DNA from: Salipaludibacillus sp047795645 | Lineage (GTDB): Bacteria; Bacillota; Bacilli; Bacillales; Salisediminibacteriaceae | NCBI RefSeq assembly: GCF_047795645.1 | Contig: NZ_CP181045.1 | Span: 4,464,001 to 4,528,000 of the forward strand | Direction: 5' to 3' | Length of the DNA: 64,000 nt | Part shown: positions 26,056 to 34,529 of the stretch, piece after piece | How positions within the stretch are numbered: position 1 is the stretch's first letter | How the letters are laid out: each line of letters starts with the position of its first letter | Position numbers and translations under genes: made by a program | The notes under the pieces: generated by a model | Databases searched by the model: none | What the model saw: only the letters and a program-made list of their open reading frames with translations | What the model was told of the DNA's origin: nothing

Positions 26056-27237
26056 ATGAAAAAGTGGAGTTTACTCGGACTCACGTTTGTATTGCTTTTA
26101 TCAGGTTGTATCCCATCAATTGAACGAAGTGAAGAAGACGTGATTATTGTAGAAGAAACAGAAGAGGAAGAAGAGCAACAATTTATTATTACGCCGACGA
26201 TTGATTCGCCGGATAACTTTTATCGAAATGTTTTAGTCGATGGGAAGTATCATCGAAGTGAAGCTCGAGGAGCGGCACATGCTATGGATGAAATACGCGT
26301 CGATTTAAATCAATTTGAATTAGGGTTAATGGAGATAGCTAGTGGAATCTATGATCAAGAAGAGTATTATTTCCAAGAAGGACAATTCCTCGATTCTGAT
26401 ACGGTAAATAGTTGGCTACGGAGGTATGACCCTGACGAGCCTCGCTATGAATTTGGGTTGAACCCACCGCTAGGAGAAGGGGACGATGACGAAGAAAAAA
26501 TGAGTAGCAACCCTCTTGTTTTATCTCATATCATGGAACACAATTATTTTACAGGAAACGAAGAAGACGGTGTTAACCTGGGTGGAATGGTGATAGGGTT
26601 GTCATTACGATCAACTTATTATTTCCGTACAGAAGATGAGGAAGGTAAATACAATTTTTATGAAGAACCTTTGGATCATGAAGAGAGACTGGAAATGGGC
26701 CGCGAAATGGCTCAGGAGATTTTAGAGCGTCTTCGAGAGAGAGAGGAACTTACGGAAATACCGATAACTTTTGCCCTGTATGGAGAAGAGGATAGAGGTT
26801 CGGTTGTTCCAGGTGGATTTGTTTCGATCGCTGAAGTGGGAAGAGGAGCGAGTGAGATAGAAGGTTGGGAATCTGTTAGTGAAGATTACGTTGTTTTTCC
26901 ATCTGGAGAGGCAAGAGATAACCAGCCAAATTTATCTAGTGCTTTTACGCAATTTCGGGATGACATTGAAGAATTTTTTGATCGAACGGTCGGTGTTGTC
27001 GGAAAAGGTCGTTATAAAAACGATACTTTAGAAGAGTTGACAATTGAAGTCAACCTCCAGTCTCATGGAAAAGCCGAGATTGTTGCTTTAACACAATTTA
27101 TTAGTGGTAGAATTGATTCGACTTTTACTACTCAAGCACCGATAAATATATATTTAGAATCTATTAATGGATCAGAAGCATTGATTGTGCATTATCCGGA
27201 CACTGAGCAAGAACCGTTTATTCATGTTTATAAGTAA
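26056..27237 (+). CDS. camS: CamS-family lipoprotein (YerH)
   Basis: A membrane-anchored extracellular lipoprotein of the CamS family, which in staphylococci and enterococci is the source of a sex-pheromone peptide cleaved from the signal sequence. Signal helix MKKWSLLGLTFVLLLSG ends at lipid-modified C18. An acidic linker (EETEEEEEQQ) precedes the conserved domain, with ISGRIDSTF and PINIYLESINGSEALI near the end. The 393 aa length is normal. GAGGAGTG precedes the ATG. No pheromone role can be inferred from this sequence. Confidence 0.9.
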   Translation: MKKWSLLGLTFVLLLSGCIPSIERSEEDVIIVEETEEEEEQQFIITPTIDSPDNFYRNVLVDGKYHRSEARGAAHAMDEIRVDLNQFELGLMEIASGIYDQEEYYFQEGQFLDSDTVNSWLRRYDPDEPRYEFGLNPPLGEGDDDEEKMSSNPLVLSHIMEHNYFTGNEEDGVNLGGMVIGLSLRSTYYFRTEDEEGKYNFYEEPLDHEERLEMGREMAQEILERLREREELTEIPITFALYGEEDRGSVVPGGFVSIAEVGRGASEIEGWESVSEDYVVFPSGEARDNQPNLSSAFTQFRDDIEEFFDRTVGVVGKGRYKNDTLEELTIEVNLQSHGKAEIVALTQFISGRIDSTFTTQAPINIYLESINGSEALIVHYPDTEQEPFIHVYK

Positions 27238-27246
27238 TTATGGGAA

Positions 27247-27277
27247 AACTCTCTGACAATAAGTCAGGGAGTTTTTG
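27247..27277 (+). terminator. Terminator after camS
   Basis: AACTCTCTGAC (27247-27257) pairs with GTCAGGGAGTT (27263-27273, one T-G pair), then TTTG. It closes the yerA-to-camS block. Confidence 0.8.
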
Positions 27278-27369
27278 TGAGAGTTGAAACTACCTAAAGG
27301 AGCGATATGATAACTTAGTAATATAATAAAAGTTGCGACTATAAAATTCTGACTTTCTACCTCCGTGGA

Positions 27370-27398
27370 TTGCTTGTCTAGTGCATTTTTGGTATGAT
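27370..27398 (+). promoter_or_regulatory. Promoter of the gatCAB operon
   Basis: TTGCTT (27370-27375), a 17-bp spacer ending in TGG, and TATGAT (27393-27398). The TG-N before the -10 makes it an extended -10 promoter, which offsets the weak -35. Confidence 0.5.
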
Positions 27399-27532
27399 CA
27401 TACTATTGTAAAGTCAGACATTTCTGTACAGTAAGAAAAGATTAATTTAAATTAAATGATATGAAAACTCGTGAAATTTTTGCTAGCACTTGTGCTTAAC
27501 CGAGTATTTTTAAAACTATGGAGGTGGAATCA

Positions 27533-27823
27533 TTGGAACGAATTACTAAAGACCAAGTAAAACACGTTGCTAATTTAGCAAGGCTTGATTTTACTGAAAA
27601 GGAAATTGAACAATATGCTGTTCAACTAGATGAGATCATTAGTTTTGCAGAGAAATTAAACGAAATAGACACTGAAAATGTCGAACCTACTTCTCACGTA
27701 TTAGATGTGAGAAATGTTCTACGTGAAGACGAAGTAAAGCCATCATTATCAAGAGATGAATCATTGAAAAATGCACCAGATCAGAAGGATGGACAGTTTA
27801 AAGTACCGTCTGTGCTTGAATAG
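27533..27823 (+). CDS. gatC: Asp/Glu-tRNA amidotransferase subunit C
   Basis: The small subunit that holds GatA and GatB together in the transamidosome converting Glu-tRNA(Gln) or Asp-tRNA(Asn) to the amide forms. The 96 aa protein contains VKHVANLARLDFTEKE, ISFAEKLNEIDTENVEPTSHV and the C-terminal NAPDQKDGQFKVPSVLE. TTG 27533 is chosen because GGAGGTGG lies just before it; the in-frame ATG at 27518 is inside that ribosome binding site. The length then equals B. subtilis GatC. It is 11 bp from gatA. Confidence 0.95.
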   Translation: MERITKDQVKHVANLARLDFTEKEIEQYAVQLDEIISFAEKLNEIDTENVEPTSHVLDVRNVLREDEVKPSLSRDESLKNAPDQKDGQFKVPSVLE

Positions 27824-27834
27824 GAGGGAAACAA

Positions 27835-29295
27835 ATGGAATTATTTGACCACAAATTACGTGATTTACAAGAGTTATTACATAAGAAAGAAGTGTCAGTG
27901 ACACAACTGGTAGAAGCTTCATTTAAGCGAATTGAAGAAGTAGATGATAAAGTAGGAGCTTTTCTTCGATTAAATAAAGATGCTGCCCTGAAACAGGCGA
28001 AGGTTCTTGATGATCAATTAGTAAGTGGAGAAACGAATACGGAAGAGATTCTTTTTGGTTTGCCCGTTGGTATTAAAGATAATATGTCTACAAAAGGACT
28101 GAAAACGACGTGTGCAAGTCAATTGCTCGATAATTTTGAACCGGTATACGATGCGACGGTTGTTGAGAAACTTTCGTCTGCGAACGCAATTACTATTGGA
28201 AAACTGAATATGGATGAATTTGCAATGGGGTCGTCAAATGAAAATTCGAGTTATAAACAAGTGAAGAACCCTTGGGATTTAACGAGAGTACCTGGCGGAT
28301 CTAGTGGTGGTTCAGCAGCTTCAGTTGCAGCGGGAGAAGTACCTTTCTCATTAGGTTCAGATACAGGGGGATCAATCAGGCAACCGGCGGCATTTTGCGG
28401 TGTTGTAGGGTTAAAACCAACGTATGGTCGAGTTTCTCGTTATGGTCTTGTCGCATTTGCTTCTTCGTTGGATCAAATCGGGCCAATAACTAGAAGTGTT
28501 GAAGACAATGCCTATGTTTTGCAGACGATCGCAGGGTACGATGAACGAGATTCAACGAGTGCAGACATCGCTGTTCCAAACTATCTATCTGCCTTGAGTG
28601 GTGACATCAAAGGCATGAAAATAGGTGTTCCGAAAGAATATCTAGCTGAAGGTGTTAGTGAAGATGTGAAAAAGCAAGTGACACAAGCATTGAAGCATTT
28701 AGAGGAACTAGGAGCGACTTGGGAAGAAGTTTCACTGCCACACTCGAAATATGCGCTTGCAACTTATTATTTACTGGCGTCCTCAGAAGCATCAGCAAAC
28801 TTATCAAGATTTGATGGGATTCGCTATGGTGTTCGAAAGGAACAAGACAACCTAATTGAAACATATAGACAAACGAGAACAGAAGGTTTTGGTGATGAAG
28901 TGAAACGCAGAATCATGCTAGGAACTTTTGCTCTTAGTTCAGGTTACTATGATGCATATTATAAAAAAGCACAAAAAGTACGGACGTTAATCAAGCAAGA
29001 CTTTGAAGAGCTCTTCTTAAATTATGATGTGATTGTCGGGCCGACGACACCAACAACAGCGTTTAAACTTGGTGAAAAACTCGATGATCCACTAACAATG
29101 TACGCCAATGATATTTTAACTATTCCAGTAAACTTAGCTGGTGTTCCAGCGATAAGTGTTCCTTGTGGATTAGCAGATGGACTACCTGTTGGATTGCAAA
29201 TCATCGGTAAACATTTTGATGAAGAAACAGTCTATCGAGTAGCGCATGCTTTCGAACAAGCAACAGACTACCATAAACAAAAGCCAGAGCTATAG
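27835..29295 (+). CDS. gatA: Asp/Glu-tRNA amidotransferase subunit A
   Basis: An amidase-signature enzyme that releases ammonia from glutamine for tRNA transamidation. The Ser-cisSer-Lys triad is visible: K81 (GIKDN), S156 (GGSSGGS) and S180 (GSDTGGSIRQPA). LDQIGPITRSVEDNA and SSGYYDAYYKKAQKVR are GatA-specific. The 486 aa length is normal. AGGAGGGAAAC precedes the ATG. Middle gene of gatCAB. Confidence 0.98.
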   Translation: MELFDHKLRDLQELLHKKEVSVTQLVEASFKRIEEVDDKVGAFLRLNKDAALKQAKVLDDQLVSGETNTEEILFGLPVGIKDNMSTKGLKTTCASQLLDNFEPVYDATVVEKLSSANAITIGKLNMDEFAMGSSNENSSYKQVKNPWDLTRVPGGSSGGSAASVAAGEVPFSLGSDTGGSIRQPAAFCGVVGLKPTYGRVSRYGLVAFASSLDQIGPITRSVEDNAYVLQTIAGYDERDSTSADIAVPNYLSALSGDIKGMKIGVPKEYLAEGVSEDVKKQVTQALKHLEELGATWEEVSLPHSKYALATYYLLASSEASANLSRFDGIRYGVRKEQDNLIETYRQTRTEGFGDEVKRRIMLGTFALSSGYYDAYYKKAQKVRTLIKQDFEELFLNYDVIVGPTTPTTAFKLGEKLDDPLTMYANDILTIPVNLAGVPAISVPCGLADGLPVGLQIIGKHFDEETVYRVAHAFEQATDYHKQKPEL

Positions 29296-29310
29296 GAGGG
29301 GGGCATAAAC

Positions 29311-30744
29311 ATGAGTTTTGAAACAGTCATTGGACTTGAAGTACACGTTGAACTAAAAACGAACTCGAAGATTTTCTGTAGTTGCTCCACGGAATTTGGA
29401 GCACCACCGAATACACATACGTGTCCGGTTTGTCTCGGTCATCCCGGGGTATTACCTGTGCTGAATAAGCAGGCTGTCGAATTTGCGATGAAGGCGTCTA
29501 TGGCACTCAATTGCGAGATTGGTGAAATGACGAAATTCGACCGAAAAAATTATTTTTATCCTGATAATCCAAAAGCTTACCAGATTTCACAATTTGATAA
29601 GCCAGTCGGAGAAAATGGATGGGTAGAAATTGAAGTGAATGGTGAGAAAAAACGGATCGGAATTACTCGACTTCACCTTGAGGAAGATGCGGGGAAACTG
29701 ACTCACGATGACGAAGATGGACACACACTTGTTGACTACAATCGCGTTGGAACGCCTCTTGTAGAAATCGTTTCTGAGCCAGATATTCGTACACCCGAAG
29801 AAGCATATGCATATTTAGAAAAACTTAAGGCAATAATGCAATATACCGAAGTGTCGGATTGTAAAATGGAAGAAGGATCGCTAAGATGTGATGCTAACAT
29901 TTCATTGCGACCAGTAGGACAAGAGGAATTTGGTACGAAAACAGAGTTGAAAAACTTAAACTCTTTTACAAATGTGCTTAAAGGCTTGGAGTACGAAGAA
30001 GTCCGCCAAGCAGAAGAACTTTCAAACGGTGGCGAAATTCTTCAAGAAACACGTCGCTGGAATGAACCAGGCAAGAAAACGGTTCTAATGAGAATTAAAG
30101 AGGGATCAGATGACTATCGCTACTTCCCAGACCCAGATTTGGTAAACCTTTATATTAGTGAGGAGTGGAAAGAAGAAGTTCGTAAGGGGATTCCTGAGCT
30201 TCCAGATGCGAGACAGAAACGTTATGTGGAAGAGTTAGATCTGCCTGCTTATGATGCTGGTGTTCTCACCCAACAAAAGGAAATGAGCGACTTTTTTGAA
30301 CAAGGATTGGCATTAAATGGGCCCGCAAAACCGTTATCAAATTGGCTTATGGGAGAAGTTAACGCATTTTTGAAAGAAAATAACAAAGAGATCAGCGATA
30401 TCCCAATGACTCCTAAGGCGTTGGTTGATATGATCAAGTTGATTGAAAAGGGAACAATTTCATCAAAAATTGCGAAAAAAGTTTTCAAAGAGTTGGTTGA
30501 AAATGGTGGAGATCCTGAGAAGATTGTAAAAGATAAAGGACTCGTGCAAATCAGTGATGAAGGCGAGATCCGAAAAATGGTAAATGAAACATTAGATGGA
30601 AATCCTAAATCAATTGAAGACTATAAAAACGGTAAAGATAAGGCGATTGGCTTTTTAGTTGGACAGATAATGAAAGCATCTAGAGGGAAAGCGAATCCGC
30701 AGATGGTGAATCAATTACTAGTAGAAGAAATTAAACAGAGATAA
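29311..30744 (+). CDS. gatB: Asp/Glu-tRNA amidotransferase subunit B
   Basis: The tRNA-binding and kinase subunit that activates the misacylated tRNA and adds ammonia. It begins ETVIGLEVHVELKT and has the zinc cysteines (CSCSTEF, THTCPVCLGHPG), LHLEEDAGK and YNRVGTPLVEIVSEPD. The tail domain ends KIAKKVFKELVENG and GKANPQMVNQLL. The 477 aa length is normal. AGGAGG precedes the ATG by suitable spacing. Last gene of the operon. Confidence 0.98.
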   Translation: MSFETVIGLEVHVELKTNSKIFCSCSTEFGAPPNTHTCPVCLGHPGVLPVLNKQAVEFAMKASMALNCEIGEMTKFDRKNYFYPDNPKAYQISQFDKPVGENGWVEIEVNGEKKRIGITRLHLEEDAGKLTHDDEDGHTLVDYNRVGTPLVEIVSEPDIRTPEEAYAYLEKLKAIMQYTEVSDCKMEEGSLRCDANISLRPVGQEEFGTKTELKNLNSFTNVLKGLEYEEVRQAEELSNGGEILQETRRWNEPGKKTVLMRIKEGSDDYRYFPDPDLVNLYISEEWKEEVRKGIPELPDARQKRYVEELDLPAYDAGVLTQQKEMSDFFEQGLALNGPAKPLSNWLMGEVNAFLKENNKEISDIPMTPKALVDMIKLIEKGTISSKIAKKVFKELVENGGDPEKIVKDKGLVQISDEGEIRKMVNETLDGNPKSIEDYKNGKDKAIGFLVGQIMKASRGKANPQMVNQLLVEEIKQR

Positions 30745-30750
30745 TAAACG

Positions 30751-30781
30751 AAGAGGCTGTCTAATTTGACAGTCCTTTTGT
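30751..30781 (+). terminator. Possible terminator after gatB
   Basis: CTGTC (30757-30761) pairs with GACAG (30768-30772) inside a longer imperfect AAGAGG/TCCTTTT match, with a short T run. Weak but correctly placed. Confidence 0.45.
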
Positions 30782-30976
30782 ATTTATTAGTGGTATTTTT
30801 GAGTATAAATGTGCAAGGTGAGTCCTCTAGTCCGGGGAGTAAGTTAGATTGAAAAAAATACATCAGAAGAGGAGGCGTCTTGTGCATCCGCCGATCGAAC
30901 CAGCAAAGAGGCATGAGTTTTGAGCATACGGCGACGAAATATCAGCATAAAACAGCTGCATTTCAGAAAACTGCAA

Positions 30977-31246
30977 TTAAATAAATGGGCTAGGGAAACC
31001 AAAAAGGTATACATAAATTAAAATTGAACTTATGCTCAGCATTCCAGTAATTTTCGCCATGTTGACATGTTTTTTTGAGAAGAAAACTTCCCTTTTAGAC
31101 CAGACAATAGCAAAGAGAAAAAGGCCGAGAAACGATATTGATAATGAGATGGTTTGATTCGAAGCTGGAGTAAACAATAAAAAAAGCAGGAAGTAAACTT
31201 GATAACCAATAAGAAAAATGAAAATGTAGTCAAAGGATTTTCGCAC
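30977..31246 (-). CDS. Hypothetical three-helix membrane protein
   Basis: An 89 aa hydrophobic protein with three predicted helices (FIFLIGYQVYFLLFLLF, SISFLGLFLFAIVW and ISSILIYVYLFGF) and a basic loop KREVFFSKKHVN. GTG 31246 is chosen because AAAGGAG lies ten bases upstream; a longer frame from 31291 lacks a ribosome binding site. It lies downstream of and co-directional with the GNAT gene, with about 60 bp between. Family not recognised. Confidence 0.5.
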   Translation of the reverse strand: MRKSFDYIFIFLIGYQVYFLLFLLFTPASNQTISLSISFLGLFLFAIVWSKREVFFSKKHVNMAKITGMLSISSILIYVYLFGFPSPFI

Positions 31247-31305
31247 TGTTGTTTGTCTCCTTTCAGTAATATTGATTTGTGAGAACAACAAAAAAGTGTC
31301 ATTAA

Positions 31306-31842
31306 TTACTCCATGCTATTCAGAGTAGTTTTTTGTAAAGATATCGTCATAGTAAGGAATGGAATGTCCCAATTTCCAATCCTAGTATAGAAAATATCTG
31401 TACGGCTAAATCCTACCTTTTCATATGTACGAATGGCTCGTTCATTAAATAAAGCTACGACTAACCTAACCTGTTCAATTTGCCGATTTATTTTAATCCA
31501 TTGAAGAATAGCATGAACAAAGGAACTTCCCAATCCTTCACCTGTGTAGTCTGGATGTATACCGAGACCTAAGTCAATAATGTTATCACTGTCATCGTAT
31601 AAGTTTGCATGGTAACCTCCTGGTACGCGACCTTCTTCACCGAGACAAAAATATCCGAAACGGTGATGGCTTTCTGTCGATACGAGGAAGTAATCGTGAG
31701 TAAGAAGTACAGAGACAACCTCTTCTGATCCATCCATACTATATAATTCGTAAGGAGAGGGATATTGCCAATTAGCAATATCTACAGCATCCTCTTTTGT
31801 TAAATGACTTATTTGAAATGAATAGTTATCATGAGAACTCAT
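31306..31842 (-). CDS. GNAT-family N-acetyltransferase
   Basis: A 178 aa acetyl-CoA-dependent acyltransferase. The acetyl-CoA-binding P-loop is in LGIHPDYTGEGLGSSFVHAIL (about 93-113), followed by RLVVALFNERAIRTYEKVGF, the usual motif B. The N-terminus (ISHLTKEDAVDIANWQY) matches acetyltransferases that modify small molecules or protein N-termini. The substrate is not determinable. Its start overlaps the stop of the upstream 66 aa gene (TAATG), so the two are translationally coupled. Confidence 0.88.
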   Translation of the reverse strand: MSSHDNYSFQISHLTKEDAVDIANWQYPSPYELYSMDGSEEVVSVLLTHDYFLVSTESHHRFGYFCLGEEGRVPGGYHANLYDDSDNIIDLGLGIHPDYTGEGLGSSFVHAILQWIKINRQIEQVRLVVALFNERAIRTYEKVGFSRTDIFYTRIGNWDIPFLTMTISLQKTTLNSME

Positions 31843-32042
31843 TATTTAACACCGACACTAGGGCGATCACAACTAAAACTCCAATTGACTGCAAGAAAAT
31901 CTTTAGCCAAGTCCGGGGTGCCACCAACATCTTTACATAACTCGCTTGCTTTGTAAATACTATATTCATTCATAACAATTAGAGAAATCAATAGAATTGT
32001 TAAAAAGGATAGAATAATTGTGAATTTTTTCTTAGTTAGCAT
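31842..32042 (-). CDS. Small membrane-anchored or secreted protein (66 aa)
   Basis: One N-terminal hydrophobic helix (FTIILSFLTILLISLIVM) after a basic start MLTKKK, then an extracellular tail with two cysteines (ELCKDVGG, WSFSCDR) that could form a disulfide. AGGGAGGT precedes the ATG. It overlaps the GNAT start by one base. No family recognised; the coupling suggests a shared job with the acetyltransferase. Confidence 0.6.
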   Translation of the reverse strand: MLTKKKFTIILSFLTILLISLIVMNEYSIYKASELCKDVGGTPDLAKDFLAVNWSFSCDRPSVGVK

Positions 32043-32208
32043 TTAAGTGAAAACCTCCCTTACTGTAATTTTACAGGATTAGGTGAAAAATGTCAGTGTC
32101 TATAAAAAAACAATAAAAAATAAAATGAAATTTTAAGTAAACGGAAGAAAAATTGATTAAATAAGAGATTTTCCAATGATAAGTACCTTAAACTAATTAA
32201 TCTGAATA

Positions 32209-32237
32209 TTTACAATACATAATTAATTGTATATTAT
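32209..32237 (+). promoter_or_regulatory. Strong sigma-A promoter of an orphan transcript
   Basis: TTTACA (32209-32214), a 17-bp spacer, and TATTAT (32232-32237), each five of six to consensus. No protein gene follows on this strand for over 1 kb, only a structured segment and a terminator. Confidence 0.65.
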
Positions 32238-32242
32238 ACGTA

Positions 32243-32525
32243 TTAAGCAATAATCATTGCTAATTTGAAACGAAAGGAGAATCGCTTCGGTAATTAATTA
32301 TAATATCTTATCAGATTTTTTGAGAGGGAATAACTTAACTTACTAAAGGATGTGAATCCAATGACGTAGGTGAGCGAAGTGTACCAAAACCGCAATATCG
32401 GTGCACGGGGATTCGAATCGAAACATCTGCAAGATAATTAGGAAGAAGGTAATGAATTACATGAATGGTGAATATTTAAAGTGAGTGGCCCTTTGAATCC
32501 CTACAAGGATAAGGGTCACTTTTGT
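32243..32525 (+). ncRNA. Putative structured small RNA of about 280 nt, unknown class
   Basis: A good promoter at 32209-32237 and a terminator at 32484-32523 bound this unit. Inside, GATGTGAATCC (32349-32359) pairs with GGATTC (32409-32414) and ACATC (32423-32427) across an 8-nt bulge. It encloses GTGT/GCAC (379-382 with 403-406) and ACCG/CGGT (389-392 with 399-402). I compared it by eye with TPP, cobalamin, SAM, glycine, fluoride, ZTP, THF, ydaO and c-di-GMP consensus features and none fits. It could also be an sRNA or a leader of a tiny peptide. The fold is read by eye only. Confidence 0.4.
32484..32523 (+). terminator. Terminator of the orphan transcript
   Basis: AGTGGCCCTT (32484-32493) pairs with AAGGGTCACT (32511-32520, one G-U), loop 17 nt, then TTTGT. 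No plus-strand protein gene precedes it. Confidence 0.7.
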
Positions 32526-32649
32526 GTGGAATAGAATAATAGCTTCTTTAAAAAAATACAGGTGGTTTTAAAAATATGCACTTCTATCAGATTTTTATAT
32601 AAAAAACAGGTAACAATAAAAGCCGATCTATGTGATCGTCCATAAACGA

Positions 32650-33126
32650 TTAAATATTCTGTTGAGCTTCTTCAAATCTTTTTTGTTTTAATTTTTCCCA
32701 GTCAATATTAAGAAGTAATTGTAAGTGATAATAGATACTTGCTCCTACTAAGCCGAGGATAATTGATCTTAGTGAATCGGATAATGAGATGTAAACGCCA
32801 CCATATGCAAAAGCGGTTAATGAAGAATAAACAATTGTGACAAGGATCCCGGCAATACCATACATAGCAAATGATCGAAAGTATGACTCAGGTAATTTTA
32901 AAATAGGGGAACCTTGTTTTCTAGTATAGTAATTAATGAGGTACGTAGTAGGAATGCCACCAAGAATAAAGATAGGAAGCGTATAAAAGGAGTAAATCCC
33001 CATCAACAATCCATAACTTACTTCATGGCCAGTCTGAGTGAATAATTGTTGATATCCTGCTAATAAAGCACTAAACAAGACAACTGATAACAAAGATATA
33101 AACAAGACATGAAATAATTTAGACAT
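32650..33126 (-). CDS. Hypothetical four-helix membrane protein
   Basis: A 158 aa protein with four predicted helices: FHVLFISLLSVVLFSALLAG, YSFYTLPIFILGGIPTTYLI, MYGIAGILVTIVYSSLTAFA and LRSIILGLVGASIYYHLQLL. The tail KLKQKRFEEAQQNI is cytoplasmic by charge. GGAGG lies upstream on the minus strand. The pattern resembles small Bacillus proteins of unknown function; I cannot assign a family. It is a monocistronic gene between the orphan RNA unit and dgkB. Confidence 0.6.
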   Translation of the reverse strand: MSKLFHVLFISLLSVVLFSALLAGYQQLFTQTGHEVSYGLLMGIYSFYTLPIFILGGIPTTYLINYYTRKQGSPILKLPESYFRSFAMYGIAGILVTIVYSSLTAFAYGGVYISLSDSLRSIILGLVGASIYYHLQLLLNIDWEKLKQKRFEEAQQNI

Positions 33127-33356
33127 TTAATTGGAGCCTCCTTTCTGTAAATAGTACTGGATAATTATTATTTCAGCTATGATTTTGCTCACAATTCAAA
33201 GTTTTAGATTGCTGATAAATTTCGAATAGGAGAGTGTATTTCATTACAATTATCCAAGCTTCATTAAGGTTCACATAGCCATATCGATTCTAATTAACGA
33301 TAAAAAATGATATAATGTGCTTGATAAAACATATGGTAATTAATGGAGGACGTGCG

Positions 33357-34271
33357 ATGAAAAGGGCGAGGTTAATCTATAATCCTTCCTCTGGAAGGGA
33401 ACATGTTAAGAAACATCTTCCTTATATTTTGGAGAAATTAGAGAAAGCAGGGTATGAAGCATCTGCCCATGCAACGACAGGGAAGGACTCTGCAAAAAAT
33501 GCAGCTATAGTAGCGTGTGAAAGACAATATGACCTCATTATAGCAGCAGGTGGCGATGGAACGATACATGAAGTGATTAATGGCATGGCTGAGCAGGAAA
33601 AACGGCCAGTCCTTGGGATTTTACCAGGGGGAACAAGCAATGATTTTGCACGTGCTATACATTTACCTAAGAGTATTGAAGAAGCATGTGATGTGCTAGT
33701 AGACGGTAGACAGCAATCAATCGATATTGGGAAAGTAGGCGAGATGTACTTTATTAATATTGCGGGAGCTGGGACACTGACAGAGCTAACTTATGAGGTT
33801 CCGAGTAAATTAAAAACAATGATAGGCCAGGTCGCCTACTATGTTAAGGGGTTTGAGAAACTGCCAAGAATCCGTCCGAATTATGTGACGATCGAGTATG
33901 ATGGGAAGTTGTTTGAGGGTGACATCATGCTGTTTCTTGTTTCAAATACAAATTCGGTTGGAGGATTTGATAAATTAGCACCAAACGCTTACTTAAATGA
34001 TGGGTTATTTGATTTGCTTATTTTAAAGAAAACAAATTTAGCCGATGTGGTGAGAGTGACAAGTGCTGCTTTGCGTGGTGAACACATTCATGATGAAAGA
34101 GTCATTTATGTTCAAGCAAATAGGATTAAGGTTCATGCCGAAACCGATTTGCAGTTGAACCTTGATGGAGAATACGGTGGAACTATCCCAGGTGAGTTTA
34201 CTAATTTACATAATCACGTAGATATTATGGTTCCTAATAAGAAATTAAGTTGTTTTCAAGATCTATATTAA
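33357..34271 (+). CDS. dgkB: Diacylglycerol kinase DgkB
   Basis: A soluble lipid kinase that phosphorylates diacylglycerol to phosphatidate for phospholipid recycling after lipoteichoic acid synthesis. The 304 aa protein has the entry motif RLIYNPSSGRE, the ATP-binding GGDGTIHEVINGM (65-77), LPGGTSNDFARA and the C-terminal LNLDGEYGG. ATG 33357 follows TGGAGGA; the upstream frame from 33315 would begin inside the promoter TATAAT (33311-33316). It is normally next to gatB and rlmCD in Bacilli, but here both intervals contain extra genes. Confidence 0.95.
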   Translation: MKRARLIYNPSSGREHVKKHLPYILEKLEKAGYEASAHATTGKDSAKNAAIVACERQYDLIIAAGGDGTIHEVINGMAEQEKRPVLGILPGGTSNDFARAIHLPKSIEEACDVLVDGRQQSIDIGKVGEMYFINIAGAGTLTELTYEVPSKLKTMIGQVAYYVKGFEKLPRIRPNYVTIEYDGKLFEGDIMLFLVSNTNSVGGFDKLAPNAYLNDGLFDLLILKKTNLADVVRVTSAALRGEHIHDERVIYVQANRIKVHAETDLQLNLDGEYGGTIPGEFTNLHNHVDIMVPNKKLSCFQDLY

Positions 34272-34291
34272 GAATAGTTATATACAGTGGG

Positions 34292-34324
34292 AAAGTAGAG
34301 GTTATTGGACCTCTGCTTTTTTCT
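34292..34324 (+). terminator. Terminator after dgkB
   Basis: AAAGTAGAGGT (34292-34302) pairs with ACCTCTGCTTT (34309-34319, one T-G), followed by TTTT. Confidence 0.85.
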
Positions 34325-34529
34325 GTAATGGTGTAATATGCATCAGTAGAAGGGTTTAATTTTACTAAACTTTCAGCAAAGGAATTTGTACAAAAAAATT
34401 CAATTTATTGAAACTATCTTCCAGTTGAATCGTATTAATAATTAGAGTATTCCTTAACGATTTAAGTGAAGTTGGTAGCAAGAAAATAAATTTTTGAAAA
34501 TGAGATGAATTAAGAAAAGGAGAGAGTCT

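Larger units (their letters stand above)
32043..32649. other. 607-bp region without protein gene, holding an orphan transcription unit
   Basis: No frame of useful length with a ribosome binding site was found. The plus strand carries a promoter, a foldable segment and a terminator, listed separately. The rest is AT-rich. Tiny frames such as the one from ATG at 32452 (MNYMNGEYLK) exist, preceded by GGAAGAAGG. Confidence 0.6.

Noticed and set aside
31036..31302. Minus-strand frame of 88 codons overlapping the small membrane protein gene
   Set aside because: Same DNA as the 89 aa protein in another phase; it lacks a ribosome binding site and the overlapping frame has the better start signal.
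32349..32427. Known riboswitch (cobalamin, ydaO, TPP, ZTP or c-di-GMP) at the orphan transcript
   Set aside because: Short similarities such as GTGAATCC are not supported by the conserved cores of these classes, and there is no downstream gene on the strand.
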